In this document: piece after piece, positions 1 to 5,752 of the stretch
Position numbering within the stretch: the first letter of the stretch is position 1
Layout: the number at the start of each line of letters is the position of its first letter
DNA from: JAENVT01 sp040005915
GTDB lineage: Bacteria > Actinomycetota > Acidimicrobiia > Acidimicrobiales > Ilumatobacteraceae
Direction: 5' to 3'
Assembly (NCBI GenBank): GCA_040005915.1
Contig: JBDTYA010000107.1
Coordinates: 1 to 7,107, forward strand
Length of the DNA stretch: 7,107 nucleotides
Translations under genes and position numbers: made by a program
The notes under the pieces: generated by a model
What the model saw: only the letters and a program-made list of their open reading frames with translations
Told to the model about the DNA's origin: nothing
Database searches by the model: none

Positions 1-570
1 CACGTCGACCTCGCCCAGCCGTGGCGACGGGCTCGGATGATCGACCTCACCGCCGAGGCCATCGGCGCTGACGTCCACCCTTCGATGCCGGTCGACAGCC
101 TGCGCGCCCTCGCCGACCAGCACGGCGTCTCGTACAACAGCGCATGGGGCAGCGGCAAGATCATCGAGGAGCTCTTCGAAGCGACCGCCGAATCCGCGCT
201 GCTGCACCCGACGTTCGTCACGGGCCATCCGGTCGAGATCTCACCACTGGCGCGCACCGATCGCAACGACCCGTTCCTGACCGAACGCTTCGAGCTGTTC
301 GTAGGGGGCCGCGAGCTCGCCAACGGTTACAGCGAACTCAACGATCCGGTCGAACAGCGGGCGCGGTTCGAGGACGAGCACGCAGCCCGCGAGGCCGGCG
401 ACGCCGAGGCCGGCACCGTCGACGAGGACTACCTGCGCGCCCTGGAGTACGGGATGCCGCCGACCGGTGGGCTCGGCATCGGCATGGATCGCGTGGCGAT
501 GTTGATCGCCGGGGTGTCCTCGATCAAGGAAGTCATCCTGTTTCCCACGCTTCGTCCGGAGGTCATGTAA
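1..570 (+). CDS. lysS: Lysyl-tRNA synthetase (class II), C-terminal part, 5' end outside window
   Basis: This cytoplasmic enzyme charges tRNA-Lys with lysine using ATP. Only the last 189 residues are present; the frame is open from base 1 (reading HVDLAQPWRRARM), so the N-terminal anticodon-binding domain and class II motifs 1 and 2 lie outside the window. Visible family landmarks are the PWRR segment, the stretch HPVEISPLAR with a downstream TERFELFVGGRELANGYSELNDP block, and class II motif 3, GLGIGMDRVAML, followed by IKEVILFPTLRPE at the C-terminus. This block order and ending are typical of bacterial LysS; the GYSELNDP and ILFPTLRPE blocks are characteristic. The ATG at 37 is internal and not a start. 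The TAA at 568-570 directly abuts the next start codon, which suggests an operon with dapD. I see no frameshift or missing motif in the visible part. Confidence 0.95.
   Translation, partial: HVDLAQPWRRARMIDLTAEAIGADVHPSMPVDSLRALADQHGVSYNSAWGSGKIIEELFEATAESALLHPTFVTGHPVEISPLARTDRNDPFLTERFELFVGGRELANGYSELNDPVEQRARFEDEHAAREAGDAEAGTVDEDYLRALEYGMPPTGGLGIGMDRVAMLIAGVSSIKEVILFPTLRPEVM
558..562 (+). promoter_or_regulatory. Strong Shine-Dalgarno for dapD inside the end of lysS
   Basis: GGAGG lies 8 bases before the GTG at 571, within the last codons of lysS. It decides the dapD start, because no other in-frame start lies nearby, and it means that ribosomes ending lysS are next to the dapD initiation site. 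Confidence 0.85.
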
Positions 571-1509
571 GTGAGCGACGACACTGATCGAACTGCATGG
601 GGCCGCGGCCTCGCGACCCTCGACTCCCATGGAGCGGTGCTCGACGTGTGGTATCCCGAACTGGGTTTCGGCGAGCCACCCCCCGCAGCGAGGGATGACT
701 CCCACCGCGCCGCGATCCGCCACGACGACGTGCGCGCGGTCGACATCACGCTGGTCGAGACCATGATCGACCTCGACGACACGCCCACCGACGCCGCCGA
801 TCTGTACCTGCGGCTGCACCTCCTCTCCCATCGCCTGTGCAAGCCGCGGACCATCAACCTCGACGGGCTGTTCGGAACGCTGACCAACGTCGCCTGGACC
901 AACATCGGCCCGGTCGCCGTCGATCAGGTCGACGCGGTCCGATGGCGGGTGCGCTCGGCCGGCGGGGTCCTGACCGTCCACGGTCTCGACAAGCTGCCGC
1001 GCATGACCGATTACGTCGTGCCCGGCGGGGTGCGGATTGCAGACGCCGATCGCGTTCGCCTCGGCGCCCACCTGGCATCGGGCACCACCGTGATGCACGA
1101 AGGCTTCGTCAACTTCAACGCGGGCACGTTGGGCACCTCGATGGTCGAGGGACGTGTCTCGGCGGGCGTGATCGTCGGCGACGGCAGCGACATCGGCGGC
1201 GGCGCGTCGATCATGGGCACACTCTCTGGTGGCGGCAAGGATCAGATCACGATCGGCGAGCGATGCCTGTTGGGCGCAGAGTCGGGCATCGGCATCAGCC
1301 TCGGCGACGAGTGCGTGGTCGAGGCCGGCCTGTACGTCACGGCCGGCACCCTCGTGAAGCTGCCCGGTGGCGACGTCGTGAAGGCACGTCAGCTGAGCGG
1401 TGCCGGCGGCCTGTTGTACCGCCGCAACAGCCAATCGGGGGCGGTCGAGGCGATCCCCCGATCGGTGGCGTGGGACGGGCTGAACTCAGCCCTGCACCAC
1501 AACGACTGA
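571..1509 (+). CDS. dapD: 2,3,4,5-tetrahydropyridine-2,6-dicarboxylate N-succinyltransferase, actinobacterial type
   Basis: DapD transfers succinate from succinyl-CoA to tetrahydrodipicolinate, a step in the succinylase route to meso-diaminopimelate and lysine, in the cytoplasm. The 312-residue product closely resembles the mycobacterial enzyme (about 317 residues) as I remember it. The N-terminal region includes DAADLYLRLHLLSHRL (about 75-89) and FGTLTNVAWTNIGP (about 101-114). It is followed by left-handed beta-helix repeats from about residue 145 (DYVVPGGVRIADADRVRLG) through GVIVGDGSDIGGGASIMGTL to GDECVVEAGLYVTAGT. The catalytic glutamate of the family corresponds to E193 in SMVEGR. The GTG start at 571 is fixed by the GGAGG sequence and by zero spacing from lysS. 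It pairs functionally with lysS: one gene makes lysine precursor, the other consumes lysine. I see nothing truncated or unusual. Confidence 0.95.
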   Translation: MSDDTDRTAWGRGLATLDSHGAVLDVWYPELGFGEPPPAARDDSHRAAIRHDDVRAVDITLVETMIDLDDTPTDAADLYLRLHLLSHRLCKPRTINLDGLFGTLTNVAWTNIGPVAVDQVDAVRWRVRSAGGVLTVHGLDKLPRMTDYVVPGGVRIADADRVRLGAHLASGTTVMHEGFVNFNAGTLGTSMVEGRVSAGVIVGDGSDIGGGASIMGTLSGGGKDQITIGERCLLGAESGIGISLGDECVVEAGLYVTAGTLVKLPGGDVVKARQLSGAGGLLYRRNSQSGAVEAIPRSVAWDGLNSALHHND

Positions 1510-1556
1510 GTGCCTCGCACCGCGCGCACACGGCCCGTTCGGGTCATGATGTCGAC
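1510..1556 (+). other. Intergenic spacer between dapD and the ligase
   Basis: This 47-base gap holds a small stem, GGCCC-GTTC-GGGTC (1531-1544, one G-T pair), and then the CATGAT hexamer described separately. The stem has no T-run after it, so I do not call a terminator. A tiny ATGATG frame here ends at a TGA (1558-1560) that overlaps the ligase GTG; it is too short to treat as a gene. Confidence 0.4.
1545..1550 (+). promoter_or_regulatory. Candidate -10 element for a leaderless ligase transcript
   Basis: CATGAT fits the loose actinobacterial -10 pattern NANNNT and ends exactly 6 bases before the GTG at 1557. No Shine-Dalgarno precedes that GTG. This would place the transcription start at or beside the start codon. 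No convincing -35 box is seen. Confidence 0.35.
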
Positions 1557-3284
1557 GTGATCGATCACTACCGAGCCGCACGCCACGACCTCGACAACGG
1601 GCCGTTCGCCACGAACGAGATCATCGTGCGCGGCACGCCGATGCGGGTGTTCGGCGCTGCACCGCCAACCCTGCGTGCACTGTGGGAGCTCACCGCACTG
1701 CACGGCGAGACGGCCTACATCGTCTACGAGGACGAGCGACTGACCTATGCCGAGACGCATGCCAGCGTTCGAGCTCTCGCCCATCACCTGCACACCTCGT
1801 GTGGTGTCGAGCGCGCCGACCGGGTTGCCATCGCGATGCGCAACTATCCGGAGTGGGTCATCGCCTACTGGGCGACCGTCTCGCTCGGCGCGGCTGTCGT
1901 CGGAATGAACGCCTGGTGGACCAGTGCCGAGATGGAGTTCGCGCTCGACGACTCGCGACCGAAGGTGTTGATCGCCGACGACGAGCGACTGCAGCGCGTG
2001 CTGCCGGTCCTCGACGGACTGCGTTCGCAGGCTCCGTTGCACCTCATATCGGTGCGCACCGATACGGAGCTCCCCACCGACTCGTCGAGGTGGAACGACG
2101 TCGTGGTGCCCGACGATGCGCCGGCCCAACTGCCCGCGGTCGAGATCGAGCCCGACGACGATGCGTGCATCTTCTACACGTCCGGCACGACCGGGTTTCC
2201 GAAGGGTGCCCAGCTGACGCACCGCGGTTCGGTCCAGAACGTTTTCAACATCGCCTACATGTCGACGGTCATCTCGATGGCCGAGGCCAAGGCGATCGCG
2301 GCCGGCGACATCCCGGCGCCGACAGCTGTTGCCGCGACGCCGGGACAAGCAGTGCTGATGGCGCCGACGCCGCTCTTCCACGTCACGGCGCTCAACTGCG
2401 TCATGCATCCGGCGACGTTGGTCGGCGGACGACTGGTACTGACCCGCAAATGGGACCCGGGCCGCGCCCTGGAACTGATCGAACGCGAACGCGTCACCAA
2501 CTTCAGTGGCGTCCCCACCATGAGCCGCGAGATGTTGGCGCATCCCGACTGGGCAACCCGAGACACCAGCTCGCTGGCATCCGTGTCAGGTGGTGGCGCT
2601 GCCGTCCAACCGGATCTGGTCGACAAGCTCGACAAGGCGTTGGAGAACGGCGTACCCGGCACGGGCTACGGCCTCACCGAGACCCACGGCATCATCACCG
2701 CGAACTCTGCCCGCCTCTACCTCTCGAAGCCGCGGTCCACGGGCCCGATCGTCCCTACCCTCGACGCCAAGTTGGTCGACGAGACCGGCGCGGATCTGCC
2801 GGCAGGCTCCGACGTTGTCGGTCAGCTCTGCGTCCGAGGGCCGATCGTGATCAAGGGATATCTCAATCGGCCCGACGCCACCGCCGACGCCATCCGCGAC
2901 GGCTGGTTCAACACCGGCGACATCGCCAGCATCGACGACGACGGGTTCGTTTACATCGTCGACCGCGCCAAGGACATGGTGCTGCGGGGTGGCGAGAACG
3001 TCTATTGCAGCGAGGTCGAGGCAGCCATCCATCAACTCGACTCGGTCGCCGAGGCCGCGGTGTTCGGGATTCCCGACGACCGGCTCGGCGAGGAGGTGGG
3101 TGCCGCGCTCGTGCTCCATCCCGGGGCGACCCTCACCGAGGCCGAACTGCGCGCGTTCTTGACCGAACGGATCGCCAAGTACAAGATCCCGTCGCGGGTC
3201 TGGTTCCTCACCGAGCCGCTACCGCGCAACGCCAACGGCAAGTTCGTCAAGCGGGAGCTGCGCACCCAACTGCTCGGTGGGTGA
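1557..3284 (+). CDS. AMP-forming acyl-CoA synthetase-like ligase (class I adenylate-forming family)
   Basis: The 575-residue product carries the full adenylate-forming motif set. There is a P-loop YTSGTTGFPKG (207-217), then PLFHVTALN (272-280), GYGLTETHG (370-378), GWFNTGD (449-455), the hinge region DRAKDMVLRGGENVYCSEVE (469-488) and PRNANGKFVK with catalytic lysine K562. Such enzymes activate a carboxylic acid as acyl-AMP and usually transfer it to CoA. A segment of about 35 residues between the P-loop and the LFHVT motif (235-268) is typical of one actinobacterial fatty- or aromatic-acid ligase subgroup. The substrate cannot be read from the sequence. I chose the GTG at 1557 because the N-terminal block GPFATNEIIVRGTPMRVF looks conserved in relatives I recall; an ATG at 1641 would cut it off. 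The frame stays open upstream through dapD, but that part is an out-of-frame shadow. It may have its own promoter or be read through from dapD. Confidence 0.9.
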   Translation: MIDHYRAARHDLDNGPFATNEIIVRGTPMRVFGAAPPTLRALWELTALHGETAYIVYEDERLTYAETHASVRALAHHLHTSCGVERADRVAIAMRNYPEWVIAYWATVSLGAAVVGMNAWWTSAEMEFALDDSRPKVLIADDERLQRVLPVLDGLRSQAPLHLISVRTDTELPTDSSRWNDVVVPDDAPAQLPAVEIEPDDDACIFYTSGTTGFPKGAQLTHRGSVQNVFNIAYMSTVISMAEAKAIAAGDIPAPTAVAATPGQAVLMAPTPLFHVTALNCVMHPATLVGGRLVLTRKWDPGRALELIERERVTNFSGVPTMSREMLAHPDWATRDTSSLASVSGGGAAVQPDLVDKLDKALENGVPGTGYGLTETHGIITANSARLYLSKPRSTGPIVPTLDAKLVDETGADLPAGSDVVGQLCVRGPIVIKGYLNRPDATADAIRDGWFNTGDIASIDDDGFVYIVDRAKDMVLRGGENVYCSEVEAAIHQLDSVAEAAVFGIPDDRLGEEVGAALVLHPGATLTEAELRAFLTERIAKYKIPSRVWFLTEPLPRNANGKFVKRELRTQLLGG

Positions 3285-3329
3285 CGCCGCCTGGGTCATG
3301 GGGCATCGATGCGCACCACGACGAGCTGA

Positions 3330-3956
3330 TCAGGCCAGCGCTGCGTCGATCCGCTCCAACGAAGCCGACACGTCGGTCGGATCGAAGAACACCGTCGACA
3401 AACCGACGGCTTGCGCGCCGCGCACGTTGAGCCGCTGATCATCGACGAACACGACGTTGCCAGGGTCGGGGTCGCCGAACGCCTCGAGTGCCAGTTGAAA
3501 CGCACGCGGATGGGGTTTGAGGTAGCCGGTGATCGAACCGTCGACGATGAAGTCGAATTGCTTGATCACGGAGATGCCGTCCATCCACTCCGGCCCGTGG
3601 AACGCGTGCATGTCGTTGGTCAGGACACCGACGACGCGTCCGGAATCGCGATGACGCCGGATCAGCTCGGCCATCTCCGGTCGCACCAGGTAGTCGCCGG
3701 GCGGTTCGTAGAAATGGCGCATCAACCCGCGCAGGTCGAGACCGTGCGGAGCTCCGCGCAGCGCCCAGTATTCGCGCTCGGTCATCCTGCCTGCCTGCCA
3801 TTGCACGTACTCGGGATCGGTGCCGGTATCGAACGGTCCGCGCCACGAAATCGGACCCAGAGTCTCCTGGGCCTTGCCGATCAGCTCGAAGGGCGTCAGC
3901 AGGACCGGCCCACCGAAGTCGAGCAACAGATGTTTGAGGGCAGCCGCCGTTGTCAC
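3330..3956 (-). CDS. HAD-superfamily hydrolase (phosphatase-like)
   Basis: The 208-residue product shows all four HAD motifs in order. Motif I is LLLDFGG with nucleophile D13, motif II is GVLTND (T113), motif III is YLKPHP (K147) and motif IV is VVFVDDQRLNVRGA (D172, D173). A helical cap lies at about residues 20-90. The second acid of motif I is replaced by glycine (D-F-G instead of D-x-D), as in the YihX-type and epoxide-hydrolase N-domain group. A phosphatase acting on a small sugar or organic phosphate is likely, but the substrate is unknown. The GTG at 3956 is chosen because it is the only suitable start just before motif I, with GGTGGA 8 bases upstream as a one-mismatch Shine-Dalgarno. 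The open frame extending further upstream crosses the divergent hydrolase and is rejected. It converges with the ligase (45-base gap) and diverges from the alpha/beta hydrolase. Confidence 0.85.
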   Translation of the reverse strand: MTTAAALKHLLLDFGGPVLLTPFELIGKAQETLGPISWRGPFDTGTDPEYVQWQAGRMTEREYWALRGAPHGLDLRGLMRHFYEPPGDYLVRPEMAELIRRHRDSGRVVGVLTNDMHAFHGPEWMDGISVIKQFDFIVDGSITGYLKPHPRAFQLALEAFGDPDPGNVVFVDDQRLNVRGAQAVGLSTVFFDPTDVSASLERIDAALA

Positions 3957-3985
3957 GGGACGAGTCCACCACAGCTCGAGTGCCG

Positions 3986-4014
3986 GCGCACAGAACGACA
4001 GTCGTCGTGTGCGC
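3986..4014. promoter_or_regulatory. 29-base imperfect palindrome, candidate operator between divergent genes
   Basis: The left arm GCGCACA-GA-ACGAC and right arm GTCGT-CG-TGTGCGC are symmetric about base 4000; 12 of 14 base pairs match by hand count. It sits in the 90-base gap between the HAD and alpha/beta hydrolase starts, just upstream of the latter's candidate promoter. The size and symmetry suit a dimeric repressor such as the TetR or GntR classes, but no regulator gene is in the window. It could instead form an RNA hairpin in a long leader. Confidence 0.55.
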
Positions 4015-4030
4015 TGACCGGGACGGGTCA
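4015..4030. promoter_or_regulatory. Small inverted repeat TGACC-N6-GGTCA
   Basis: Five-base arms separated by six bases abut the 29-base palindrome and end 4 bases before the candidate -10 of the alpha/beta hydrolase gene, so a bound protein would cover its promoter. The arms are short, so chance is possible. Confidence 0.3.
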
Positions 4031-4034
4031 GAGG

Positions 4035-4040
4035 TACCTT
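4035..4040 (+). promoter_or_regulatory. Candidate -10 element for a leaderless alpha/beta hydrolase transcript
   Basis: TACCTT matches TANNNT and ends 6 bases before the ATG at 4047, which would place the transcription start on the A of the start codon. A TGAC-containing hexamer at 4014-4019 is a possible but poorly spaced -35 (15 bases). A GAGGT at 4031-4035 is too far from the ATG (11 bases) to be a good ribosome site. Confidence 0.45.
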
Positions 4041-4046
4041 GGCAAC

Positions 4047-4892
4047 ATGGCCACGGCATCGAACGGGAACTGCGAGATCTACTACGAGTCGTTCGGTGAT
4101 GCCGACGATCCGGCGCTGCTGTTGGTCAACGGGCTCGGCAGCCAATGCATCAACTACCACGACGATTGGTGCGCGATGTTCGCCGCCGCCGGGTTCCGGG
4201 TCGTGCGCTACGACAATCGTGATGTCGGCCTCTCGTCGAAGTTCGAGGGGGCGCCGGTCGACGAGAACGGCGCGGCGTACAGCCTCAGCGACATGGCGGC
4301 CGACGGGATCGCCGTGCTCGACGACATGGGTGTCGAGCACGCCCACGTGATGGGGCTGTCGATGGGGGGCATGATCGTGCAGACGATGGCCATCGAGCAT
4401 CCCGACCGTTTGCTGTCGATGACATCGGTCATGTCGCGAACCGGCGAGCGTGGGTATGGCGAGTCGACGCCCGAAGCATTCGCGTTGCTCACCGCGCCGC
4501 CGGCAACGGACCACGACTCGTATGTCGCCGGGCACATCGCCGGCCTGCACGTGTGGGGCAGTCCCGAATTCGCCGACGAGACGCGTTGGCGTGCCGATGC
4601 CGAACTGGCCTTCGATCGGTGCTTCGATCCCAGTGGGCCGGGGCGTCAATTCCGGGCCGTCGGCGCATCACCTCCTCGAGGCGAAGCTCTGCGCTACGTG
4701 GCGACGCCCACATTGGTGATGCACGGCGACCGCGACACGTTGATCGACATCAGCGGGGGTCGCCGCACCGCCGAACTGATCCCCGGGGCGCGTTTCGAGC
4801 CGATCACCGGGATGGGCCACGACTATCCGCCCCAGCTGTGGCCGCAGTGGGTCGACCTGGTCGCGTCCTTCGTCGCCACGACCGTCGGCTGA
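4047..4892 (+). CDS. Alpha/beta-hydrolase fold esterase/hydrolase (RdmC-like)
   Basis: The 281-residue product has a complete alpha/beta-hydrolase layout. An oxyanion-loop region NGLGSQ lies at 28-33 and VRYDNRDVGLSS at 53-64. The nucleophile elbow GLSMGG has S105, HGDRD carries the likely acid D230, and GMGHDYP carries H258. The YDNRDVGLS block and GMGH ending recall the aclacinomycin methylesterase RdmC group, so an ester or lactone substrate is plausible but unproven. The serine nucleophile argues against epoxide hydrolase or haloalkane dehalogenase, which use aspartate. There is no signal peptide, so it is probably cytoplasmic. The ATG at 4047 fits the family N-terminus; the frame extending upstream runs antisense through the HAD gene and is a shadow. 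It diverges from the HAD gene across a gap with inverted repeats and converges with the haem-oxygenase-like gene. Confidence 0.88.
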   Translation: MATASNGNCEIYYESFGDADDPALLLVNGLGSQCINYHDDWCAMFAAAGFRVVRYDNRDVGLSSKFEGAPVDENGAAYSLSDMAADGIAVLDDMGVEHAHVMGLSMGGMIVQTMAIEHPDRLLSMTSVMSRTGERGYGESTPEAFALLTAPPATDHDSYVAGHIAGLHVWGSPEFADETRWRADAELAFDRCFDPSGPGRQFRAVGASPPRGEALRYVATPTLVMHGDRDTLIDISGGRRTAELIPGARFEPITGMGHDYPPQLWPQWVDLVASFVATTVG

Positions 4893-4911
4893 TCAGCTGC
4901 TCAGGAAGGTC

Positions 4912-4933
4912 AGGCGTCTACCAGGAGACGCCT
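4912..4933. terminator. Hairpin at convergent junction, possible bidirectional terminator
   Basis: AGGCGTCT and AGACGCCT form a perfect 8-base-pair stem with a 6-base loop. It starts 19 bases after the alpha/beta hydrolase stop and overlaps the last codons of the oppositely oriented gene. No T-run follows on either strand, so it is not a classical intrinsic terminator, although GC-rich actinobacteria often lack the T-run. Confidence 0.45.
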
Positions 4934-5622
4934 TCGTACGCATCCCAGCAGCGACGGGTGGCCTCGGCCCCGGCGAAGTACGCGGCACGAGCCGACCGAC
5001 GCTTGGCGTCCGTGTCGAGGTACCGCTCTGCGAACTCCCCCACATGTCCGCCGTGGTCCTCGTCGACCGTGATGTGGATCGTGTGGAACGCGTAGTCGTC
5101 GGGGTTCAACAGGTGCCCGTAGTGGTGCTTGAAACCCTCGACCGCGCGGATGTAGGCGGGCGGGATCTGGTTCTCGATGGCCAGGCTGGCGCCGAACTGG
5201 AACTCGAACCACGGTCTCTGGTGAGCGAGGTTGTAGAGGAAGCTCTCGCTGAGCACAGCCTCGACGTTGGGGGTGGCTTCGGTGATCACCTCGTCGGGCG
5301 CACCGAGAGCACGGGTGAACTCGAACAACCAGTGCAGATGACCGTGGCCGGACTTCGACTGGATGCCGAGCACCTCCTCGCCGATGTTCTCGATCACCGA
5401 GTCGGTCATCTCGTAGGGGATGCGACCGAGCCAGATCGAGAGGAACCGCCGGGTGTGGTAGGTGACGCCGTGGTAGTGCTGCCGAGCCCAGCCGACCAGC
5501 TCTTCCTTCGTCGCCTCGCCCTGAACGACACGTTCGACCCACCGCGCCTTGTCGAGCGTGCGACCCGACGCGATCAACTCGTCGCGCATCTCGTCTACGT
5601 ATGCCTCACCGTCGAACGACAT
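4918..5622 (-). CDS. Haem-oxygenase-like (TenA/PqqC-like) protein with probable diiron site
   Basis: The 234-residue, mostly helical product resembles the TenA/PqqC/CADD haem-oxygenase-like fold. Landmarks are WARQHYHGVTYHTRRF (about 45-60), VIENIGEEVLGI (77-88), SGHGHLHW (91-98), FGASLAIENQIP (143-154) and HITVDEDHGGH (183-193). The pattern E82/E83, H93, E150, H183-x3-D187-x2-H190 resembles the ligand set of haem-oxygenase-like diiron oxidases such as CADD; TenA thiaminases have no such set. The substrate is unknown; known relatives oxidise amino acids, fatty acids or make p-aminobenzoate. The ATG at 5622 is well supported by GAGGGGG 8 bases upstream (plus-strand 5631-5637). The open frame extending further upstream overlaps the divergent nitroreductase and is rejected. 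It diverges from a flavin nitroreductase, which could be a redox partner. PqqC-like naming would be misleading because no other PQQ gene is present. Confidence 0.8.
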   Translation of the reverse strand: MSFDGEAYVDEMRDELIASGRTLDKARWVERVVQGEATKEELVGWARQHYHGVTYHTRRFLSIWLGRIPYEMTDSVIENIGEEVLGIQSKSGHGHLHWLFEFTRALGAPDEVITEATPNVEAVLSESFLYNLAHQRPWFEFQFGASLAIENQIPPAYIRAVEGFKHHYGHLLNPDDYAFHTIHITVDEDHGGHVGEFAERYLDTDAKRRSARAAYFAGAEATRRCWDAYEGVSW

Positions 5623-5630
5623 CTGGCGAA

Positions 5631-5637
5631 CCCCCTC
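5631..5637 (-). promoter_or_regulatory. Shine-Dalgarno for the haem-oxygenase-like gene
   Basis: GAGGGGG on the minus strand lies 8 bases before the ATG at 5622. This sets the start and contrasts with the divergent nitroreductase, whose start lacks such a site. Confidence 0.7.
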
Positions 5638-5690
5638 GGTTTGTCGTGTTGCGGCACTGTTGCACCGCGACGTCCTGGCCTCAAGTGGCC

Positions 5691-5709
5691 CGTTCCGATC
5701 CCCGGAACG
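5691..5709. promoter_or_regulatory. Inverted repeat CGTTCCG-N5-CGGAACG, candidate operator
   Basis: Two perfect 7-base arms are separated by ATCCC inside the 130-base divergent gap. The repeat ends 43 bases before the nitroreductase GTG and begins 68 bases from the haem-oxygenase-like ATG, so one regulator could serve both genes. It lies just upstream of where a -35 for the nitroreductase would fall. The rest of the gap (5623-5690 and 5710-5740) holds nothing else I can support. Confidence 0.45.
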
Positions 5710-5740
5710 AGGCAACTGTCGGTCTGTGCACTCGTGCTGC

Positions 5741-5746
5741 GATGAT
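5741..5746 (+). promoter_or_regulatory. Candidate -10 element for a leaderless nitroreductase transcript
   Basis: GATGAT, preceded by TGC (an extended -10 feature), ends 6 bases before the GTG at 5753. No good Shine-Dalgarno precedes the GTG. A clear -35 box is not visible. Confidence 0.35.
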
Positions 5747-5752
5747 GGGCAG

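Noticed and set aside
241..1434. Long minus-strand open frame antisense to lysS and dapD
   Set aside because: It is an unbroken frame caused by high GC. The translation is low-complexity in D, V, G, R and H with no family motif, and both opposite genes are certain.
837..1556. Upstream extension of the ligase frame across dapD
   Set aside because: The extension is arginine-rich and reads dapD in another frame; ligase homology begins only after the GTG at 1557.
3303..3348. GCATCGATGC palindrome and an imperfect stem (3319-3348) at the ligase/HAD convergent junction
   Set aside because: The palindrome has no loop and is short enough to be common by chance. The stem has a bulge, a 13-base loop and no T-run, so I do not call a terminator.
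3957..4649. Upstream extension of the HAD frame across the divergent alpha/beta hydrolase
   Set aside because: HAD motif I lies just after the GTG at 3956, and the upstream part is antisense to a well-supported gene.
5671..5696. Possible ECF-sigma promoter on the minus strand (GGAAC ... CGTC)
   Set aside because: The spacing between GGAAC and CGTC is 19 bases, longer than the usual 16-17, and GGAAC is fully explained as an arm of the inverted repeat.
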